DNA of 64,000 nucleotides from Chitinophagaceae bacterium (GTDB lineage Bacteria; Bacteroidota; Bacteroidia; Chitinophagales; Chitinophagaceae): NCBI GenBank assembly GCA_027484165.1, contig JAIXWH010000102.1, positions 1 to 64,000 of the forward strand, read 5' to 3'. Shown piece by piece: positions 18,269 to 28,122 of this stretch (position 1 is its first letter; each line of letters starts with the position of its first letter). The notes under the pieces were generated by a model. It saw only the letters and a program-made list of their open reading frames with translations, ran no database searches and was not told where the DNA came from. The position numbers and the translations under genes were made by a program.

Positions 18269-19276
18269 CTAATCAATTTTATACATTTCCACCAACGCCT
18301 CCACCCTCTTCTTCACCCTTTCCTTTAGTTCTTGAGGTGCTAGTACTTTCACTTTTTCTGCATAGCTTAAAATTGTCATTTCTAGTTCAGGTGTTAAGTA
18401 GCATTCAATTTCTAAATGCAGTCCGTCTTTATCATTGATGATTCGCTGTGTGGAATGAAGTGGTTTGGTGAGCATATAACCCGATAGGCTTTCATCAAAC
18501 AACAACTCTACTTTATAGGGTTCAGAGTTGCTGTAAACGGTAGCACCAAAGCCGTATTTGAAGAAATCTTTTTCATTAAAATCTGCTGAATGATATCCGG
18601 CATTTAATAATTCCATTTTTACAACTCTATCCAATGCTAAAGTAGTTATACCCTCTGCTTTTTCGGAATAGCCTGTTACATACCAACGATTACGATATTC
18701 TCTGATGACGTAAGCACTCATTAAATGGGTTTTCACCTCGTCGCTATTGAATTTTTTATATTCTACAAACAAAGGCTGTTTGTTTAAAATACTTTCATAA
18801 ACCATTTCGATCCACTTAATACCCGTATCAATCAAAGGCTCTTCCATTTCAAGAATATGCCGGTGTTCGTATCCAGGAATTTTGGAAATTCTAAATCCGC
18901 TGATTAATTTTTCTATAACTGATTCAAATTGCTGAAAATAGCCACTATACTTAATTTGCTTTAAAATAGAAGTCGACAAATCCAATACTCTAATCTCATC
19001 CTGTGTTAGCGGAAAACTGTTTATAGAAAAATCTTCTTCACTATAATAATACCCTCCATTGGTGGGGTGACATTCTATGGGCGCATTATAGATATCTTTC
19101 ATTGCCCTGATATCTTTATTAATAGTAGAGTCAGAAATTGAATCTATATTCATGGCCTCCATGATTACTTCTTTCAAAATCTCAAGGGTTGGATATTTAC
19201 GCATGTTATTTCTTAAACAAGCATCAATAATTCTGTATCTGAAAGCAGCGTTTTTATTTATGGGCATATTGGGCAA
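18269..19276 (-). CDS. WYL domain transcriptional regulator
   Basis: N-terminal HTH-like region; INKQPLFVEYKKFN...HLMSAYVIREYRNRWYVTGYSEKAEGITTLALDRV. Confidence 0.85.
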   Translation of the reverse strand: MPNMPINKNAAFRYRIIDACLRNNMRKYPTLEILKEVIMEAMNIDSISDSTINKDIRAMKDIYNAPIECHPTNGGYYYSEEDFSINSFPLTQDEIRVLDLSTSILKQIKYSGYFQQFESVIEKLISGFRISKIPGYEHRHILEMEEPLIDTGIKWIEMVYESILNKQPLFVEYKKFNSDEVKTHLMSAYVIREYRNRWYVTGYSEKAEGITTLALDRVVKMELLNAGYHSADFNEKDFFKYGFGATVYSNSEPYKVELLFDESLSGYMLTKPLHSTQRIINDKDGLHLEIECYLTPELEMTILSYAEKVKVLAPQELKERVKKRVEALVEMYKID

Positions 19277-19384
19277 AATTTATATCAGATAAGCAATATA
19301 TGAAAATAATTTCTACTAAAAGAGACTGTAGCTAAATCATTAGATTTTGTTAATAAAAGATCTAAAAAAATAAATTAATTCAGA

Positions 19385-19401
19385 TTGTAAAAAGGTTACA
19401 A
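19385..19401. promoter_or_regulatory. 17-bp palindrome TTGTAAAAAGGTTACAA
   Basis: Between WYL gene (start 19276) and plus ORF 19465. Confidence 0.7.
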
Positions 19402-19464
19402 TGGAAGTTTTTAGATTTATATCAGCATTATCAAACTAATTAATTAACCTTTAAAACTAATTTT

Positions 19465-19680
19465 ATGAATCTTATCAGATACAGAAGAAATTTAGCAATC
19501 GTTGCTGGAATGTTTGTTATCAATATTGCGACTCATGCTTTTATGTTGACAAAGGGATTTGATGTAATTGTGGGCTGTTCCTATTTTTCCTTAAACTCTA
19601 TTTGGATTTCAATTATGTACATGGCCACACAAGAGAGTGTTAATGCTGTTGATAAAATCATTGAAGATGAAATGTTTTAA
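19465..19680 (+). CDS. small membrane protein
   Basis: 71 aa, two hydrophobic segments, downstream of palindrome. Confidence 0.55.
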   Translation: MNLIRYRRNLAIVAGMFVINIATHAFMLTKGFDVIVGCSYFSLNSIWISIMYMATQESVNAVDKIIEDEMF

Positions 19681-19682
19681 AA

Positions 19683-20648
19683 TCAATCGAGATATTGCTC
19701 ACTTAAATTAGTTTTATCGATTAAATTATTAATCAAATCCGGATTTGCAATTTGATTAATCCATTTTTCAGGAATGGAATCATATCCATAATACAAACCT
19801 GCCAATCCTCCTGTTAGTGCTGCAATAGTGTCGGTATCACCTCCTAAATTGATGGCTTTCAAAACAGCTTCTTTATAACTCGATGTATTCATAAAACACC
19901 AAACGGATGCTTCTAAAGTACTGATGACATAACCTGTGGATTGTATTTCATTTTCCGGCAATGTTGAAAAATTAAGATCAAATAATTTTTGAAATATTTT
20001 TCGAGTTTCCATGTGATCATCTTCTGCATCTGTAAGTCTCCAACCTTTTCGAATATAAGCGGCAGCAATTGAACATAATTCTTGTTTTTCTTTTCCATCC
20101 AATATTGCACGTATCATCTTTACATAATACATACAAGAAAGTGAGCAAAGGTGATGTCGATGAGTTATCCTGTTATCCATCACCATTTTAAAAACCGATT
20201 GATGAAAATCCTCCACAAAAGCATAAGGCAAACAACGCATCAAACTTCCATTACCCGCCGACATTTCATCACTCAATCCTGATTTAGAAGGTTTAACTCC
20301 TCTCATTAGGTTATTTAAAGCTGTACTGGTAGTTATACCAATATCAAATAACTCTCCATGCGGAGTCATATAATCGTCTTTATACCATTTCAGAAAAAGT
20401 TGAGCTAAATCTTTTGTTGTTCCTTTGTTGATGATATTTTCCAATACACATAGCATCATAGAGGTGTCATCACTCCAGGTTCCGGGTGGTTGATTATAGG
20501 TTCCATATCCTACCATATCAATAGCTGGATTTTCTTTCATCATGTTGCGAGTGGAAAATTCATAGGGTAAGCCTAAAGCGTCACCCACAACAAAACCCCA
20601 AACGGAATCTTTTATTTTCATAGACAATGAATTAAAATGTAATTCCAT
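19683..20648 (-). CDS. ADP-ribosylglycohydrolase (DraG-like) family protein
   Basis: GFVVGDALGLPYEF, GTWSDDTSMMLCVLE, AGNGSLMRCLPYAF, AINLGGDTDTIAALTGGLAGLYYG. Confidence 0.9.
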   Translation of the reverse strand: MELHFNSLSMKIKDSVWGFVVGDALGLPYEFSTRNMMKENPAIDMVGYGTYNQPPGTWSDDTSMMLCVLENIINKGTTKDLAQLFLKWYKDDYMTPHGELFDIGITTSTALNNLMRGVKPSKSGLSDEMSAGNGSLMRCLPYAFVEDFHQSVFKMVMDNRITHRHHLCSLSCMYYVKMIRAILDGKEKQELCSIAAAYIRKGWRLTDAEDDHMETRKIFQKLFDLNFSTLPENEIQSTGYVISTLEASVWCFMNTSSYKEAVLKAINLGGDTDTIAALTGGLAGLYYGYDSIPEKWINQIANPDLINNLIDKTNLSEQYLD

Positions 20649-21298
20649 ATTTTTTGAGCACCCACATAATTTGGGTTTAACAAAAATTGATTTTCTGAAA
20701 TACTTCTTTCTTTGATGAACTTTGTGAGCGATACATCAGATTCAATTTGAATTTTTCTCATTTTTTCAATTTTACACGGTCTTTTGGCATTCCAGCCTCT
20801 AATCATGAAATAGGCATCTTTAAACGAGTAATAAGAATTTCTGCAAATCAATGCCTGTGTTTGATGAGAATAAATCAAATAGCCATAAGTTTCCTGAAAC
20901 AAATCTTGCATTCCAAAAACAGGTTCAAATTTTTTCCCCTCTGCTATCAAGTTAGTAGGATTAGTATCTGTAATAATTTGATATAACGTACTCAGAAATA
21001 ACAAAGAAGCATAATTGATTTCCGGCAATTCCAATACAGCATCTTTAAAGGAATAATGCTGATTGGCTCTTTGCTCTAGAAACTCAACCCCCTGTGTGTG
21101 AAGAATAACAATAGGCTCTGGCAAATCTATAAAAATGAAATAATTATAGGGGAACTGACGCTCTCTGTAATTTAATTCTTCATAAGTCTTTTGGAATAAT
21201 TTTTCCAACATGAAGCGGTCCTCTGGCCTGTTCCAGGAATAACATTTTTGAACGATTGGAACTTGTTTAAGTTTTTCGAGATTTATTTTTTTGTTCAT
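20618..21298 (-). CDS. hypothetical protein
   Basis: 226 aa ORF; palindrome 47 bp upstream. Confidence 0.6.
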   Translation of the reverse strand: MNKKINLEKLKQVPIVQKCYSWNRPEDRFMLEKLFQKTYEELNYRERQFPYNYFIFIDLPEPIVILHTQGVEFLEQRANQHYSFKDAVLELPEINYASLLFLSTLYQIITDTNPTNLIAEGKKFEPVFGMQDLFQETYGYLIYSHQTQALICRNSYYSFKDAYFMIRGWNAKRPCKIEKMRKIQIESDVSLTKFIKERSISENQFLLNPNYVGAQKIWNYILIHCL

Positions 21299-21344
21299 AA
21301 GTGTATTACTATTTGATAAGATTGTTCGAAATTAAATTGGGGCA

Positions 21345-21361
21345 TTGTAACCTTTTTACAA
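21345..21361. promoter_or_regulatory. 17-bp palindrome TTGTAACCTTTTTACAA
   Basis: 47 bp upstream of 21298 start. Confidence 0.7.
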
Positions 21362-21404
21362 TGAAATTTTTGCAGTCAATTTATTTAATAAAGACCCCTG
21401 AATA

Positions 21405-21692
21405 TCAGGAGTCTTTATTAACCAACAACATGTATACTAAACTCTCTTCGAATCTTACATTTCTACTATCCAGTATTTGAGTTTTTAAAATTTGTTCACA
21501 TTCAAATTTCAATGATGAGTCATCCGGTAAATACCTGAATCTTTCCTGTTTAATATTCATATAGGTCACTTGGTCAAACCAATACCTCATTACAAAAGAT
21601 TTTCTTTTTTTACTTGAGTCTTTAATTGATGCATCATTAACATCATAATTCATGATTAATTCTAACTTTTTGTTGATTGATTCTTTAGCCAT
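21405..21692 (-). CDS. hypothetical protein
   Basis: 95 aa ORF. Confidence 0.5.
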   Translation of the reverse strand: MAKESINKKLELIMNYDVNDASIKDSSKKRKSFVMRYWFDQVTYMNIKQERFRYLPDDSSLKFECEQILKTQILDSRNVRFEESLVYMLLVNKDS

Positions 21693-21930
21693 AGTTTTAG
21701 TTTTTATTGTTAATAGATATTTTTTAATTAAGTCATAACGTGTAATATTTTAAAACACATGACTTATCCATAGATCAAAGAACTAATCAGATAAAGTTTC
21801 TATCCGTACATTAAGGACATAAACTACCTGTTACAACCTTTCAGTTGTTTTAAAAAAATCTAAATAAAACGGGGAAAACTAATATTGGTGTGATTGTTTC
21901 AAAATCATGAGACAAAACTATGGCGTGAAA

Positions 21931-21947
21931 TTGTAATCTATGTACAA
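21931..21947. promoter_or_regulatory. 17-bp palindrome variant TTGTAATCTATGTACAA
   Basis: One mismatch; 45 bp from the next copy. Confidence 0.5.
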
Positions 21948-21975
21948 TCATAAATTTCTTCTGTCATTTTCCAAA

Positions 21976-21992
21976 TTGTAAAAAGATTACAA
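21976..21992. promoter_or_regulatory. 17-bp palindrome TTGTAAAAAGATTACAA
   Basis: Upstream of AAA ATPase gene. Confidence 0.7.
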
Positions 21993-22003
21993 TGTGAGAA
22001 TCT

Positions 22004-23716
22004 ATGTTTGTCCTCCACAATTATTATCCACTTTTAAATCTATTCATTATGTTCAACTTCAATCAAACCACCAACCCCATCCTCGATGCTATTGAAAAGA
22101 TTTATGACACCACTAAAGATTCAGTTCTGGCGGAAGCTACCCTTGCTGATTGTAATGGGCATATTAATACTGTTTGTACCTTTTTAGAGTGCGATGAAGA
22201 ACAAGCTGTCTTGTTATCTATAATGATACAGTCGCAATTGGAAAATAATAATGTGAGTACAAAAGAAATTCTGAGTCATGCTGATTTGAGAACTTCCTCT
22301 GCCTTGTATATTAATCAGATATTGACTCCTTTGGCTGAAAGAGAATGGATAACTCCTAAAAAAGATGTGAAAAATTATCCGCTTACTGAATATATTATTA
22401 ATAGCAAGCTTATTCGTTCGGTTCTATCTGGCAAAATGGAAATGAACAATGAGGTGAAAATTGAAAATTCGTTTCAATTGATTACACATTTCCAAACCAA
22501 ATTAGCTGAGCGTTGTAATAAACGGATTTCCTTTAACCATTTTATCGAATGGACGATGGAGCTAATCAATTCCTACTCATCTATTGAGTTGGCTGAATTT
22601 ATTTTGAAGATGAATATGAGCCCGGAAGATGCAACTTATTTTATGTACAACTGTTCTCGATTCTATATCGGACATGAGAGTTCGAGTTTTGATGATCTCA
22701 TCAGAGATATTGCTCCACCGAGAGAAGATCAGTATAAATTAAGAAACTCATTTAAAAGTGGAAGTCATTTTTTAATCACTTCTGGATTATTAAGAGAAAC
22801 CGTGAGTAATGATTTCTTCAGCAACTCAACCTATTTGCTTACCGAAAAAGCCATTCATGCCTTTGATAAAGAAGCAAAGGTTAAAAACAAAGCTACCGAT
22901 GGAATGCTTCAACATTTGGAGCCTCAAAGTATTACTGAGAAGAAATTAATTTTCGATACCAACGAGCAGAAGATGGTGAATAAGCTGCATAACATGTTGG
23001 ATGCAGATCATTTTTCACAGCTTACTGAACGTTTGGAAAGTCAGGGTATGAAAAAAGGAATCAGTGTGCTATTATATGGACACCCTGGTACCGGAAAGAC
23101 TGAAACCGTTTTACAATTAGGTAAAAACAGTAACCGTTTTATTATGATGGCAGATGCCAGTAAAATAAGAAGCAAATGGGTGGGAGAAACTGAAAAGAAT
23201 ATGAAAGCCCTGTTTGATGAGTATCGAACTGCCATGAAAGAATTTGAGGACACTCCTATTTTATTGTTTAATGAAGCTGATGCTATTTTAGGAAGACGTC
23301 ATACGGTAACCGACCGTGGCGACCAGATGGAAAATGCAATGCAGAATATTTTATTGCAAGAGCTAGAAAATTTCGAAGGAATATTTATTGCCACCACCAA
23401 TCTGGTTGATAATTTGGATAAAGCCTTCGACCGAAGATTTTTGTATAAAATCAAATTTGATAAACCCGGAACGCAAACCTTATTACAAATTTGGAAATCA
23501 AAATTTCCAGAGATTAAGACTGGTGTATTAAAAAACATCTGTTCTAAGATTTCATTGAGTGGTGGACAGATTGAGAATATCCGTAAAAAAATCGCAGTGG
23601 ATTCACTTTTGGATGATAAACTAAAAATCAATGAGGCCTATTTATTGCAATTGGCTCAGCAAGAGTTGATGTTGGAAAAGAAAACAGAGAGAAATACTAT
23701 TGGGTTTATTAGATAA
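22004..23716 (+). CDS. AAA+ ATPase
   Basis: LLYGHPGTGKTETVLQL Walker A, ILLFNEADAILGRR Walker B, TTNLVDNLDKAFDRRFLYKI; start more likely the internal Met near 22049. Confidence 0.9.
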   Translation: MFVLHNYYPLLNLFIMFNFNQTTNPILDAIEKIYDTTKDSVLAEATLADCNGHINTVCTFLECDEEQAVLLSIMIQSQLENNNVSTKEILSHADLRTSSALYINQILTPLAEREWITPKKDVKNYPLTEYIINSKLIRSVLSGKMEMNNEVKIENSFQLITHFQTKLAERCNKRISFNHFIEWTMELINSYSSIELAEFILKMNMSPEDATYFMYNCSRFYIGHESSSFDDLIRDIAPPREDQYKLRNSFKSGSHFLITSGLLRETVSNDFFSNSTYLLTEKAIHAFDKEAKVKNKATDGMLQHLEPQSITEKKLIFDTNEQKMVNKLHNMLDADHFSQLTERLESQGMKKGISVLLYGHPGTGKTETVLQLGKNSNRFIMMADASKIRSKWVGETEKNMKALFDEYRTAMKEFEDTPILLFNEADAILGRRHTVTDRGDQMENAMQNILLQELENFEGIFIATTNLVDNLDKAFDRRFLYKIKFDKPGTQTLLQIWKSKFPEIKTGVLKNICSKISLSGGQIENIRKKIAVDSLLDDKLKINEAYLLQLAQQELMLEKKTERNTIGFIR

Positions 23717-23966
23717 TCTAAAAAACATAAACATGAATTTACTATTCACTGATCCGTTTTTCTTCGGAAATTATGATGCCGAAGGCATAATAATTGTTAC
23801 CGTTTATGCCCTGATTTCTATCGCCATAGTTTTAAGCTATTTTTTAAGGACAATTTTCCCGTTTAACTACATTTGGTGGTTCACAAAATGGCTGCTGATA
23901 ACGCTGTTAATTATGTTGAGCATAAATTATATTAAAAAAGAGGTAAAAGAATGGTGGGAGAAATAA
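23700..23966 (+). CDS. small membrane protein with C-terminal IWWF..K..NYIKKEVKEWW module
   Basis: 88 aa; C-terminus resembles that of 1627-2325. Confidence 0.6.
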   Translation: MGLLDNLKNINMNLLFTDPFFFGNYDAEGIIIVTVYALISIAIVLSYFLRTIFPFNYIWWFTKWLLITLLIMLSINYIKKEVKEWWEK

Positions 23967-23975
23967 ATCCCACCA

Positions 23976-23992
23976 TTGTAAATACATTACAA
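23976..23992. promoter_or_regulatory. 17-bp palindrome TTGTAAATACATTACAA
   Basis: Upstream of 24084 gene. Confidence 0.7.
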
Positions 23993-24083
23993 CTGCACTT
24001 TCTAGTTTTGTTTTATCAATTAAACGTATGGAAATTTAAGTGGCCTCAAATATCGATTTCATTAAAATTCAAATCTAAAGATT

Positions 24084-24677
24084 ATGAAATCGATTCCTTA
24101 TTGTCACATAGCACGAAAAAGAAGACATACTATTACTACTCCTAAATCGGAATGGAAAAAGTATCGTCCAGACCAATATTTATATCATTTGAGTTATGGA
24201 GGTACAATGAAAGTAGATGAAGAGAAATTATTGTTGAAGAGATTAAGTATTGCTACAGAAGGCATTTGTGGAATTGAGAAAAATTTAGGAGGTGTATGGG
24301 CTAATAATCAAATCAAAAGGATTAAAGATTTGTGGCCAATATGTTTTGATAGTTGGGATTGTCATACTGATCAGGAGTATTTGGAAATGCTCTATCAATT
24401 TGATGTTTGGCAAATTGATACTTCATTAGTAAATAACAGATGGTATTTAGACCCCAATATAATTGATGATGTTGATCTTGTAGGAAGTGGTGATGCCAGC
24501 GATTATTTGTATTGCGAAAATACAGTGCACCCTCGTGCTTTAAAATTATTCACTTTTTCAATTAATGATTACAAATTCTTGTATGAGGATAAGCGAAATA
24601 TTGAGTTTGTATTAGAACCGGTTGAAAAAATAAATGAATTTATTTCTTATAAGTGGAAGAAAAATAAATGGGGTTAG
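24084..24677 (+). CDS. hypothetical protein
   Basis: 197 aa ORF. Confidence 0.6.
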   Translation: MKSIPYCHIARKRRHTITTPKSEWKKYRPDQYLYHLSYGGTMKVDEEKLLLKRLSIATEGICGIEKNLGGVWANNQIKRIKDLWPICFDSWDCHTDQEYLEMLYQFDVWQIDTSLVNNRWYLDPNIIDDVDLVGSGDASDYLYCENTVHPRALKLFTFSINDYKFLYEDKRNIEFVLEPVEKINEFISYKWKKNKWG

Positions 24678-24713
24678 ATAATTTTAATATGAATCTTTAA
24701 CTTACAGCATCTG

Positions 24714-25436
24714 ATGCTAATCCCTTTTATTATAGGTAAAAATAGTAATGGTGAAAATCAACTCATTGATTTAGCCAATACTCCGCTATTGATGATTTCG
24801 TATTGTGAGGAAGAGCAATTAGCAAATATCTTTTCACAATTACAATCACTCTCCTATCCGTTCAAACAAAATGATTATTACATTTCTTCACTCAGAAAAT
24901 GCAGAATCTGGAAAATAGATATTCAAAATGCTTTTACATTATTTAAAGATGAACCAGATATAGGAAATGTAAAAAACAGGGTCAAGATGATGAAGTTGGT
25001 AAACGATGAAATATCCAAAAGAGAAAGGATTCTTAAACTTAAAAAACTACCTGACTTTAAAAGGTACTATTCATTAAATACCTGGCAAAACGATAAATTA
25101 GCTTATCAGTTTTTTGTTATAGATGATATATGGGACCTAATCATTTCCAAACCTAAATCTCTTGGACTAAGCTTAATGAGAATTATTTTATACGGACCTC
25201 AGGTTGGCATTCATACCCTGTTTACCAGCAGTTTATCTTACAGAAACTTGCTGGAACAATTAATCAGCATCAACCCCAGTATCACCAAAGAATTACAGCA
25301 AAAATATGGATTGCCTGAACCACAGAAAATAAACACTTTAGGAAGTGAGCTTATTTTAACAGCAGAAAATTTAATTTTCTATAAGAAAACTGGATCCATG
25401 GCGATGGAGAAGTTGTTTCTATCTCATACTAAATAA
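24714..25436 (+). CDS. FtsK/SpoIIIE-motor-like protein without a Walker A motif
   Basis: LIPFIIGKNSNGENQLIDLANTPLLMIS (FtsK 'GKD..G....DLA..PHLLIAG' region without GxxGxGKS), FFVIDDIWDLI, GPQVGIHTLFTSS, LGSELILTAENLIF. Confidence 0.6.
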   Translation: MLIPFIIGKNSNGENQLIDLANTPLLMISYCEEEQLANIFSQLQSLSYPFKQNDYYISSLRKCRIWKIDIQNAFTLFKDEPDIGNVKNRVKMMKLVNDEISKRERILKLKKLPDFKRYYSLNTWQNDKLAYQFFVIDDIWDLIISKPKSLGLSLMRIILYGPQVGIHTLFTSSLSYRNLLEQLISINPSITKELQQKYGLPEPQKINTLGSELILTAENLIFYKKTGSMAMEKLFLSHTK

Positions 25437-25444
25437 TCAACAGA

Positions 25445-25636
25445 TTAATTCAGTCCAATTGTAATATCATAAAGTGACGATGCTATAAAGAACATCGTTA
25501 TTGTTAAAAAAATTACTAGTATAAAAAATATCAGCTTTGCTCCAAATGACATGAAGTTTAATTTAAAAAGTGTACAATTAAATACCATAGCGTTCACCCC
25601 ATATGGCTCCTCTTGATAATTCGAGCAAATCTGCAA
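25445..25636 (-). CDS. small membrane protein
   Basis: Hydrophobic segment; likely starts internally at MSFGAKLIFF. Confidence 0.35.
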   Translation of the reverse strand: MQICSNYQEEPYGVNAMVFNCTLFKLNFMSFGAKLIFFILVIFLTITMFFIASSLYDITIGLN

Positions 25637-26003
25637 TGGCTTCGTAATTATCCGCTACTAGATTGAAGTCTTTAAGATGTTTAACGATTTCAACAGCTTT
25701 GTTGTTTACAAAAATCATCATCTCATCTTCGTTTTGAGTAATATCGTAGCTGAAACTATTGTACTTTTTTTGATACGCCTCGTAAAGCAATTCATGACTT
25801 ATGGTAAAACCAATATCCATAATAAAGAAAAAGTGAGCAGAGTTTGACTTCTCATGATACTTTGAATCAATGATATGCATAACATAAAGTTCAGGATCAT
25901 CGCCATTATGTGCTGAAACACCGAATTTTTCTTTGTTTGCTGAAAAGATGGAAATAGCATCAAGGATTTCCGAATTTGCAATTACTGACATTGAACTGTT
26001 CAT
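25578..26003 (-). CDS. hypothetical protein
   Basis: 141 aa ORF; palindrome 55 bp upstream. Confidence 0.55.
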   Translation of the reverse strand: MNSSMSVIANSEILDAISIFSANKEKFGVSAHNGDDPELYVMHIIDSKYHEKSNSAHFFFIMDIGFTISHELLYEAYQKKYNSFSYDITQNEDEMMIFVNNKAVEIVKHLKDFNLVADNYEAIADLLELSRGAIWGERYGI

Positions 26004-26057
26004 AAAATAATAAATTAGTGAATGAATATGTTTTCAATGCAAATAAAGTGGGTGAAA

Positions 26058-26074
26058 TTGTAAAGGACTTACAA
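26058..26074. promoter_or_regulatory. 17-bp palindrome TTGTAAAGGACTTACAA
   Basis: 55 bp upstream of 26003 start. Confidence 0.65.
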
Positions 26075-26100
26075 AATAGAGTTATTTAAAAACAATTAAA

Positions 26101-27066
26101 TTAATTATCTATTTCAGTTAAAACTTTTTCAAACATAATTGTCAAATTTTTACTCTGTTCTATTCTCATATCAAAACCAGGTTTTGTATAAACCAAAATA
26201 TAGCATTTTCTATTTGTTGATATACACTCATAAGTCCATTTATACCAATTATTGTATCCACTGACAGGAGTAATTTCTTCAGCAGATTTTGATAATTCAG
26301 GGAATTTTTTACGGAGCTTTTCCAATGATTTTTTTGATAGTATTTTTTTTAATGCAGCGCCTTTTGAAATTACAATAGTTCTATTATCTTTTTTAAAACA
26401 CCCTTCTTCTATATTATTGGAAATTTCAATTGCAGGCTTTAAAACATATTGCCAAATAACATCCTGATTAAATGTATTACCCATCTCTGAAAAACTTAAA
26501 CTATGCCAAGGTGTTAATTCAATTCCAAATATATTTTTCAAAGAGGGAACATCTTTTAAATTTAGTACTTTCTTCAACCATAAAAGCCTATTATCATACC
26601 ACCATACAAAAGTATCATGTAAGATAGGCAGTATTTTATCTTTATTTTTAATGTCATTTTTATAATTTTTTAGTTGATTTTTCAAAGGTTTATCTTTTTT
26701 AAAAAACTCATCATTTAGAAAAAAATTTTCATTGTTTTCAATAAAGCTAATAATGGTATTATAATAACATTGATTTTTATCCTCAAAAATCCTTAAAATG
26801 TTCAAAGGATGATTATTATATACATCTTGCATATCTCCCCCTGCACCGGGGTTTAAATTTAGAAACACAGCTTTGAGATCTTTTGAAGATGGATTACCAA
26901 TATAGGGTTCAGGAAAATATCTGAAAGGAATAACTTTCAAAAAACTGTACGGATTATCTTTAAAAAAATCATCCCATTCTTCAATCATTCCTATTTGATT
27001 TTTTGAAATGTCATGCCATTTTTTGACATATTTATCTATGCAAGTAATATAATCAACGTCTTTCAT
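26101..27066 (-). CDS. hypothetical protein, possibly uracil-DNA glycosylase-fold-like
   Basis: LKAVFLNLNPGAGGD resembles the UDG 'LNPG' motif; weak. Confidence 0.4.
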   Translation of the reverse strand: MKDVDYITCIDKYVKKWHDISKNQIGMIEEWDDFFKDNPYSFLKVIPFRYFPEPYIGNPSSKDLKAVFLNLNPGAGGDMQDVYNNHPLNILRIFEDKNQCYYNTIISFIENNENFFLNDEFFKKDKPLKNQLKNYKNDIKNKDKILPILHDTFVWWYDNRLLWLKKVLNLKDVPSLKNIFGIELTPWHSLSFSEMGNTFNQDVIWQYVLKPAIEISNNIEEGCFKKDNRTIVISKGAALKKILSKKSLEKLRKKFPELSKSAEEITPVSGYNNWYKWTYECISTNRKCYILVYTKPGFDMRIEQSKNLTIMFEKVLTEIDN

Positions 27067-27166
27067 TTGCTAATTGTTAATGTGTTAATAGTTATAAAAT
27101 CATCTCATTTTCAAATCAAAATATTACTTTTATGTTATTCACTTCGCAAATCATAAGCAATAAATA

Positions 27167-28066
27167 TCAATATAAAGTTATCATTTGTGAATCTGAAATT
27201 TCTTGAATATGTATCTTTTTAATTTTCAATTTTTCTTCCACAACCATCACTACCCTAAATCCAATATCATCAGATGGTTTTGAGTACGATTTTTTACTCC
27301 TAATTCTGATATCATAACCAGGATCTTTAAATCCTCCTCCTTTGGCTAATCCTTTTTCGGCAACCATTTCAGCAACGTTACCACAAATATTGTAAAGACC
27401 ATAACTATTAGGCTTAAATTGATTGATTCTACAAACTGATAAATACTTATAATTGTAAATTGGATCATAATAATCATCTTCTGCAATAATCTCATATTTT
27501 TTTGAAACCAGATTGTAAGTTATTCTCTCAATTCCTACTCTATTGAAATTACATAAATAACGTCCATCTTTGCCCCTCAAATAGGGACCCCATGGGTAAA
27601 GAAATCGTGAATACCCACCTCTCGCCGCAAACTCCCACTCACTCTCTGTCGGCAATCGAAAAGTCACATTATTAAATTTACGTTTCGAATCCTTGTTGTA
27701 CTGATCCGTTTTCCATTTACAAAATTCAACTGCAGCATCATAACTGATATTACTTACCGGAAAATTATCAATTGAAAAACCATTTTCATAAGCGAAATAA
27801 TTCATTTTAAAAATACTGTCTATTTTCAAAGAATCAATTTTATATCTTTCATATAAATCCATCCTTCCCGATTTTTTCAACTCATTTAAAAAAGTAAAAT
27901 AATCATGGAGTGAGACTTCATATTTGCCGAATAATAAATTTTCTTTTATCAATACATATTCCTGTAGTAAAGGCTTTTCTGTTTTACTTTTCTTTCTAAA
28001 TTGAGCGAATGAACAATAAAAGTTGAAGAACAATATTGCAAATATGAGAGTAATACTTCTTTTCAT
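27167..28066 (-). CDS. SUMF1/formylglycine-generating-enzyme-like protein
   Basis: Signal peptide; FPVSNISYDAAVEFCKW, FRLPTESEWEFAARGG, NSYGLYNICGNVAEMV, GFRVVM. Confidence 0.85.
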   Translation of the reverse strand: MKRSITLIFAILFFNFYCSFAQFRKKSKTEKPLLQEYVLIKENLLFGKYEVSLHDYFTFLNELKKSGRMDLYERYKIDSLKIDSIFKMNYFAYENGFSIDNFPVSNISYDAAVEFCKWKTDQYNKDSKRKFNNVTFRLPTESEWEFAARGGYSRFLYPWGPYLRGKDGRYLCNFNRVGIERITYNLVSKKYEIIAEDDYYDPIYNYKYLSVCRINQFKPNSYGLYNICGNVAEMVAEKGLAKGGGFKDPGYDIRIRSKKSYSKPSDDIGFRVVMVVEEKLKIKKIHIQEISDSQMITLY

Positions 28067-28122
28067 ATTTTATTGATTTGTGTTAGAATGATTATAAGTT
28101 AAAGCTGTAATAAATAAACTAA

